From positions 56,771 to 120,770 of the forward strand of contig CAVJWR010000001.1 in assembly GCA_963653155.1 (NCBI GenBank): a stretch of DNA of 64,000 nt. The letters run 5' to 3'. The notes beneath the pieces were generated by a model that saw only the letters and a program-made list of their open reading frames with translations, was not told the origin of the DNA and made no database searches. The translations under genes were made by a program, and so were the position numbers. Every line of letters begins with the position of its first letter. Position 1 is the stretch's first letter. Positions 59,901 to 64,000 of the stretch are shown here, piece by piece. This DNA is from UBA1731 sp963653155 (GTDB lineage Bacteria; Verrucomicrobiota; Kiritimatiellia; RFP12; UBA1067).

Positions 59901-60124
59901 GTATGCAGACAGGAGCGGCACTCAAAGGTCGGTGGGTCGTCATTGCCGGCGATGCGTCCAAACTGAAGTTTGCCGACCAGACGGCGGAGGCGACGACGGT
60001 GACGGCGAGCAAGGCCGGAACATATACGCTCGCCTACGCCGTAACGGACGGAGAGAAAACGACCTATTCCGATCCGAAGGTTCTTGAAGTCCATCGGGCA
60101 GGCCTTGTATTCATAATGAAATAG
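56951..60124 (+). CDS. Secreted LamG/PKD multidomain glycan-binding protein
   Basis: 1057 aa. Signal peptide (L-V-C-A-V-L-A-S-C-A-M-I-T-A-T-A-D). Three ConA/LamG-type domains (about 24-270, 275-510, 700-960), each closing with D-V-R-L-Y-D-C-A-L, D-V-A-F-F-G-R-A-L and E-I-R-L-Y-N-R-K-L respectively. Two PKD-like beta domains lie between 515 and 690, plus a C-terminal one. No catalytic motif. Probably binds the glycoprotein substrate or the cell surface. GGAGGAAAG precedes ATG, which overlaps the previous stop. Confidence 0.75.
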   Translation: MKTVQGLVCAVLASCAMITATADIPQPYIWWKMDKVVDGKIMNAGTNTDARCDLTLGPSVHLGSVYGVENALVFDASASAATGAWGYSHTPALKSRTVSFWICRDADNSNVDVANNKLHYVFSGLSVMNITVSPDALTMHIKLGTLESTSEQIAHSYVYSAGNFTRDAWHHIVVVAEDTGRISDEAGDYFGNPIYNIRIYQDGALHKEVKDRVTESNLAVETDFVFGNNAANGVRPLPGTFSDVRLYDCALTTDDVSALWQIESQTHAPGVLGFWRMEEIRAEGDKRYVDDSTGRGVPLEVGADNVPMAATGLSGQALDFPDQTQCYGLAHNKSGAIRDFSVSLWMRPQLGMDKLQNEGNVGNKCPHIFRFGNYFRCAFGTLNDSASDINMFDMASVTNSAAPGVYINPAYMAKGYWNHFAFVAKAEQDSEGKWSVTPKYYANGELVATGRKSSCPDFEASGLYPNSCEFMLGNMGANSARAMWGQMDDVAFFGRALTAEQVKRLYHGLPDVEAGTDFSIATDTARLAGSLKLSHGGDCDRAARQDSAVWSLVSAPEGVSATIVSPDDLNTSVLLPTVGTYVFRLTVSLEGLSDYDDVAVTRVDDLPGTTPTLSVSAPSTALSGVPTSLSASVDDAENIHVFWSKVSGPGAVAFEPKEGLSTSIRFAAAGTYVLQAVADDGKRMVSREFSIDVSDGENCDISDGLLGYWPLGASRKDEVSGTALDETHFRNGVSICPGISGYGAQVVSTKEYSLVSKVGLQESPLYPDETEGNRNTIPKERWRSLSMWIRYDPQSDTNNACGSVLAEVQYTLGLFYDKTNGADRIAMYQQTMCPDIAGGGIDYYTSDVPPFDGRWVHIYAAFDRQTSPSDNQSELWIDGVRQHLSGARVMGGGRVNANPILFGNLNVSSGTAGANNRWDNRPRTFPGALDEIRLYNRKLSEAEIRFLAANPIVDVNYAPAVDVTIAPTVKGKPAATSALTADDGMQTGAALKGRWVVIAGDASKLKFADQTAEATTVTASKAGTYTLAYAVTDGEKTTYSDPKVLEVHRAGLVFIMK

Positions 60125-60127
60125 CCA

Positions 60128-62542
60128 ATGAAACGAATCCTTACGGCGATTGTTGCGGCACTCTGCATTACGCAGACGGAGGCAAAGACCGAACTCAAGT
60201 GGAACGAGGCTCCGTCCTTGCCAGGGATAGGTCTGCTGAAGCCATACACTGGAGTGTCAAATGGACAGATACTGCTGGCGGGCGGAAGCAATTTCCCTGA
60301 CAAGCCTTTGTCTGATGGCGGACAAAAACGATTCCATGACGAGGTATATGCGCTTGATGCCGCAAAGCCAGAAGACGGTTGGCGGCAAATAGGCCGTCTC
60401 GACACCCCTTGTGGTGAAGGTGGATCTACCACGGTTCCTGCCGGCGTGTTGTGCGTTGGCGGTCTGCGCGATGGTGCGCCTACCGCCAAGGCATTCATTC
60501 TGACATGGCAAAACGCCCAGCTGGTGAAGCGGCCATTGCCTGACCTGCCCGTTGCGGCAAAGTCCCCAGGCGTTGCGGCACACGGCGCAACGGCATTCGC
60601 AGTTGTGGGCAATCGCGCATGGAAACTTGATACGGAAGACTCGTCACCGACATGGCAATCCATCGAATGCCTGCCTGTGAACTTGAAGTCGCCGCAACTC
60701 GTCGTACAGAATGTGCCCTTCCAGCGCACTGCCCTGTTCGCATTCGGAGATGACGGCATGGCATGGTCGCGCGTCATTGCGCCGACTGACGAACCGGGTT
60801 GGCATCGTATAGACGTGCCGCTTCGAAATCCGACTTCTGCGCCGCTTGCGGTTGGAGACCAGCACATCCTTTTCTTCGGAGGATTCCCGTTTACGAATGC
60901 AGTCACCTGCTACCATACGGTGACCGGACAGATGTTCGACTACGGCACTGCGACGGGTGCGCCAAAGCTTGGCCAGGGCATCCTGCGTCTTCCGGATGGG
61001 CGCATCCTCTCCGCCACCGGTGAAATATCCGCAGGTATCCGTACGCCGGAATGTTTCTTCGGCACTTTTGTCCGCACGCAAACGTGGCATTGGATGAATT
61101 ACGCCATAGTCATCCTATACTTCGTTGCGATGGCGTTGATGGGGCTGTGGTTCATGCGCCGCAACCGCAACGCAGATGACTATTTCAAGGGTGGTGGACG
61201 ATTGCCGTGGTGGGTGGTATCACTTTCCATATATGCTACAATGTTTTCATCCATAACCTTCCTATCGATTCCTGCACTCACATACGTATCCGACTGTCGC
61301 TACTTCGGCATCTGCTTCGGCGTTCTGGCATTGGCTCCCGTCGTAGTCAAGTGGTATCTGCCGTTCTTCCGCAAGCTGAACCTGACGAGCGCCTACGAGT
61401 ATCTGGAGGTGCGGTTCAACCTGTCATGCCGCCTTTTCGCATCCGCCGCATTCATCCTGTTCATGATCGCGCGAACGGCAATCGTCACATACCTTCCCGC
61501 AGTGGCCCTCTCCGCAGTTGTCGGCATCGACGTTAATGTCGCCATTGTCGTTGTCACGCTTGTCACAATCCTTTACTGCACGGTTGGCGGCGTGGAAGCC
61601 GTAATATGGAGCGACTTCGTCCAATCCGTGATCCTTATCGTCGGCACCGCCACCATCTATGTCTTCCTTGTCAGCGGTACGGACGGCGGATGGAGCGGGT
61701 TCCTCTCACTCGGGTCTGCGGCAGGCAAGTTCCGCGTTTTCGATTTCGCGCTGGATTGGACAAAGCCGGTGTTCTGGGTGACGTTTGTAGGTGGACTTGT
61801 CGCGAACCTTGCGAGCTACACGTCCGACCAATGCGTAGTGCAGCGCTACATGACCACCCCCGACGAAAAAGGGGCGGCAAAGTCGATCCTGTTCAATGGC
61901 GTACTCTCGTTCGCAAACTGCATCGTCTTCTTCACGCTCGGCGTTGCGCTTTGGACGTTCTACCGTTCCCATCCGCAACTTCTCGATGTCACCATGGCGC
62001 AGAACGACGCGATCTTTCCCCTCTTCATCGGCAACGACCTCCCGACTGGCGTATCCGGCCTGATCCTGGCCGCCGTGGCGGCGGCGACGATGAGTACGCT
62101 GTCGTCAAACCTCAACGCGGCGGCATCGGCAATCACAACGGATTTCTACAGGCGACTTGGCTTTGGCGATTCGAGCGACAGGGGATTGCTCATTTGCGGA
62201 AAAATCTCCACGGTTGTCGTGGGGTTGCTTGGCGGCGGCTTTGCCCTGATCCTGGCGAACGGCGAGATATATTCGATATACGACCAGTTCCAGCGGTTCC
62301 TCGGCATTCTCACCGGCGGCCTCGGATGCCTTTTCTTCATGGGGATTTTCTGCCGCAGAATCAACGCGGCAGGGGCGACCGCTGGGCTAATCGCGAATTA
62401 TGCGGTCTGCCTTGGCCTTGATCGGCTGTCCTTCCCAGGCAAGCCGCACATTCTCCTCTACGGCGCACTCGGAATGATTGCGTGTCTCGTGGTTGCGCCG
62501 ATAATCAGTTTCCTAACGAACAAGAAATCAGGTTTGAAATGA
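60128..62542 (+). CDS. Kelch mutarotase - sodium:solute symporter fusion (sialate transporter)
   Basis: 804 aa. Residues 1-19 signal peptide. Residues about 20-310 are a Kelch-type N-acetylneuraminate epimerase domain like NanM (L-A-G-G-S-N-F-P-D-K-P-L-S-D-G-G, F-H-D-E-V-Y-A-L). Residues about 325-800 are an SSS-family transporter with about 13 helices (Y-F-K-G-G-G-R-L-P-W-W, G-G-V-E-A-V-I-W-S-D, S-T-L-S-S-N-L-N-A-A-A-S). The periplasmic mutarotase would feed the favoured anomer straight to the symporter. Such fusions occur in PVC bacteria. Three bp after the LamG gene. Confidence 0.88.
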   Translation: MKRILTAIVAALCITQTEAKTELKWNEAPSLPGIGLLKPYTGVSNGQILLAGGSNFPDKPLSDGGQKRFHDEVYALDAAKPEDGWRQIGRLDTPCGEGGSTTVPAGVLCVGGLRDGAPTAKAFILTWQNAQLVKRPLPDLPVAAKSPGVAAHGATAFAVVGNRAWKLDTEDSSPTWQSIECLPVNLKSPQLVVQNVPFQRTALFAFGDDGMAWSRVIAPTDEPGWHRIDVPLRNPTSAPLAVGDQHILFFGGFPFTNAVTCYHTVTGQMFDYGTATGAPKLGQGILRLPDGRILSATGEISAGIRTPECFFGTFVRTQTWHWMNYAIVILYFVAMALMGLWFMRRNRNADDYFKGGGRLPWWVVSLSIYATMFSSITFLSIPALTYVSDCRYFGICFGVLALAPVVVKWYLPFFRKLNLTSAYEYLEVRFNLSCRLFASAAFILFMIARTAIVTYLPAVALSAVVGIDVNVAIVVVTLVTILYCTVGGVEAVIWSDFVQSVILIVGTATIYVFLVSGTDGGWSGFLSLGSAAGKFRVFDFALDWTKPVFWVTFVGGLVANLASYTSDQCVVQRYMTTPDEKGAAKSILFNGVLSFANCIVFFTLGVALWTFYRSHPQLLDVTMAQNDAIFPLFIGNDLPTGVSGLILAAVAAATMSTLSSNLNAAASAITTDFYRRLGFGDSSDRGLLICGKISTVVVGLLGGGFALILANGEIYSIYDQFQRFLGILTGGLGCLFFMGIFCRRINAAGATAGLIANYAVCLGLDRLSFPGKPHILLYGALGMIACLVVAPIISFLTNKKSGLK

Positions 62543-63453
62543 ACACACAGTTTTCCGAGAGTTGTTTCGCGGGCATGGCCGGGGCGCATGCCGCAATGTT
62601 TACCCCATTCGACAAGAAGGGGCGCGTCAATGGCGAAGCGATAGACGCATTGATCGAACGCGGCATCGCGCATGGGCTAAAGGGCTTTTACCTTACGGGA
62701 TCGACAGGCGAGGGGCTGCTGCTCACGCCGGAGGAACGCGTCTACGTCTACGACCGTGCGGTACGGGCGGCAAAGGGACGGGCAAAGCTGATTGCACAGG
62801 TGGGATGCGTACGTACGGAGGATTCTGTCCATCTCGCGAAGGCTGCGGCCAAAGCGGGGGTAGATTGGATTTCATCTGTCGCGCCGATCTATTTCGGGCA
62901 GAATTTCCCATCGACGATGCGTCACTACCGCGCGATCAGCGAGGCGACCGATTTGCCGTTCCTCATTTATGCCTTCAACTCCACACTCGTGCCGGAACGC
63001 GATATACGACTCTTTGACCTCAAGAACGTAAAGGGCATCAAATACACGGGCATGAATTTCTATGCCTGCGAGCGCATGAAACGCATGCTCGACAAGGAGA
63101 CAATCTGGTTCAACGGCTGTGACGAGCTTCTGATATCGGCGTTGGCGATGGGTGACGTATTCTCTGGCGGCATCGGTCTCAACTACAACATCATTCCGGG
63201 ACACTTCGCAAAAATCTGCGACCTCTGCGCCGCGAACGACTTCCGTGCGGCGGCGCGTTGGCAACTGGAGGTGAACCGCCTCGTCGATCTCGTGGTGGAC
63301 TGCTTTTCCGACAACTGGAGCGGATTCAAGGTCTTCATGAAAGCCGTCGGCATCGACTGCGGCCCCTGCCGTGCGCCATACGCGCCGCTGACGGCGGAAG
63401 AGGAAAAGACTGCACTGGCAAAATTCAGAAACCTTTCGCTACTGGGCCTCTAA
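62539..63453 (+). CDS. nanA: N-acetylneuraminate lyase-like (DHDPS superfamily)
   Basis: 304 aa. Splits Neu5Ac to ManNAc and pyruvate via a Schiff base. Signatures: G-S-T-G-E-G-L (pyruvate carboxylate site), Y-A-F-N (catalytic Tyr) and K-G-I-K-Y-T-G-M-N-F-Y (Schiff-base Lys), the last resembling NAL more than DapA. ATG 62539 overlaps the transporter stop (ATGA). Other aldolases of the family are possible, but the context argues for sialic acid. Confidence 0.85.
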   Translation: MNTQFSESCFAGMAGAHAAMFTPFDKKGRVNGEAIDALIERGIAHGLKGFYLTGSTGEGLLLTPEERVYVYDRAVRAAKGRAKLIAQVGCVRTEDSVHLAKAAAKAGVDWISSVAPIYFGQNFPSTMRHYRAISEATDLPFLIYAFNSTLVPERDIRLFDLKNVKGIKYTGMNFYACERMKRMLDKETIWFNGCDELLISALAMGDVFSGGIGLNYNIIPGHFAKICDLCAANDFRAAARWQLEVNRLVDLVVDCFSDNWSGFKVFMKAVGIDCGPCRAPYAPLTAEEEKTALAKFRNLSLLGL

Positions 63454-63690
63454 AAACGAGCGTATAAATTTTGGCTGTCATGAATTTGATAAGTGTACTC
63501 AAATGGCAAAGCTGATTTGGCATACATGAGTGACAAGGCAATAAAACTGACAACGGCAAGCCATTGTACACACAATCAATAACTGATATACTTGCTTGCG
63601 TTTACAGGTACTTGCCTGTAAATTCGTGACAATGCCCATCGTTCGACGGCACAACTAATCGTAAATGCGCCCAAGGCAAGGATAAGGAAA
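63454..63690. promoter_or_regulatory. Intergenic region with operator-like inverted repeat
   Basis: No gene. TTTACAGG-TACTTG-CCTGTAAA at 63601-63622 is an inverted repeat with 8-bp arms about 70 bp before ATG 63691; it could be an operator. No clear terminator of the nan operon is visible. Confidence 0.45.
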
Positions 63691-64000
63691 ATGGAGAAAA
63701 TCTGGTCGATGTTCCTACTCTCGACCGCAGCCGCATCGGCCATCGCGTGGCTCGTCGCACTCATGCGTGAGAGCGGCATCCGCCCGTTGCGCGGCCTCAC
63801 CTCCTTCCTCAAGGCCCAGCCGAAGGCGGGGCGCGTGCTTCTCGGCGCGGCCTTCGCCTCCGCCTGGATCGTCGCCGGCGCGAAGCCCGGCGGCCCCACC
63901 ATCGTTTCCGGCACCTCACACGGAGACACGAAGGCACGGAGGGAGAGTGGCGACGGCGTGAACGGTGCCGACCTGTCCGAAGGCGTCCAGAGGGAAAGCC
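63691..64000 (+). CDS. Membrane-anchored or secreted protein, 5' part only
   Basis: 103 codons run off the right edge. N-terminus M-E-K-I-W-S-M-F-L-L-S-T-A-A-A-S-A-I-A-W-L has a hydrophobic helix, then R-G-L-T-S-F-L-K-A-Q-P-K-A-G-R-V-L-L-G and a second hydrophobic stretch A-A-F-A-S-A-W-I-V. AAGGATAAGG precedes the ATG. The second half is G+C-rich and Gly/Ser/Thr-rich, as in linkers of large secreted proteins. Function unknown. Confidence 0.65.
   Translation, partial: MEKIWSMFLLSTAAASAIAWLVALMRESGIRPLRGLTSFLKAQPKAGRVLLGAAFASAWIVAGAKPGGPTIVSGTSHGDTKARRESGDGVNGADLSEGVQRES

Overview
The window looks like a metagenome-assembled contig from an obligately anaerobic, Gram-negative, host-associated bacterium. 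The best guess is the Verrucomicrobiota/Kiritimatiellota-Lentisphaerota side of the PVC group; this is inference from gene style, with no marker gene in view. Support comes from an LpxC-like lipid A enzyme and many lipoproteins and barrel-like proteins (outer membrane). Anaerobic markers are Feo iron uptake, a ferredoxin-nitroreductase fusion, an indolepyruvate oxidoreductase subunit and a biotin synthase resembling the anaerobe type. Large LamG, Ig-like and beta-helix secreted proteins and a mutarotase-symporter fusion also fit. Three 10-N runs (24100, 49753, 56648) are scaffolding gaps, each inside a secreted-protein gene.

Layout. 1-4022 (minus): envelope operon (AsmA-like, MurC-like, thioredoxin-fold protein, LpxC-like) running into the first 15 codons of hisH at the edge. 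4443-7192 (plus): larE-bioB, then two Hsp20 genes behind a textbook sigma-54 promoter. 7444-10689 (minus): giant secreted Ig-like protein. 10899-13594: DUF4143 ATPase, a toxin-antitoxin pair with a frameshifted PIN toxin, a duplicated ATPase-tail fragment, and an intact Phd/PIN pair. 13723-21180 (minus): seven-gene aromatic operon aroF-pheA-aroB-aroA-aroC-tyrA-aroEK, preceded by an unannotated leader peptide rich in Phe/Trp/Tyr codons and an attenuator. 21678-28919: secreted beta-helix proteins, a Tat-lipoprotein TIM-barrel and a DUF192 protein, divergent from a GntR regulator.

29035-33337 (minus): barrel protein, then feoA-feoA-feoB-FeoB-associated protein, with FeoB carrying a large acidic Cys-containing insertion. 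33564-36101: an unknown protein, a RhuM/PLD-like protein and a secreted phosphodiesterase-family enzyme. 36208-42711 (minus): ABC-F ATPase and an envelope lipoprotein set (COG3014-like, LpoB-like, YcfL-like, surface-repeat protein). 42774-45801 (minus): redox cluster. 46155-51366 (minus): ClC channel, argH, secreted unknown, lysC. 51437-63453: AraC regulator divergent from a seven-gene sialic-acid-type operon (unknown, GH-like, sialidase, GH-like, LamG protein, NanM-symporter fusion, NanA-like lyase). A truncated membrane-anchored gene runs off the right edge.

Cross-cutting observations: at least seven genes have a consensus -10 box only 6-11 nt before the start codon, implying leaderless or near-leaderless mRNAs. 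Intergenic gaps carry a family of modular palindromes ending in CTCCC or CTACC. The most striking system is the aromatic leader peptide with mutually exclusive antiterminator and terminator hairpins.
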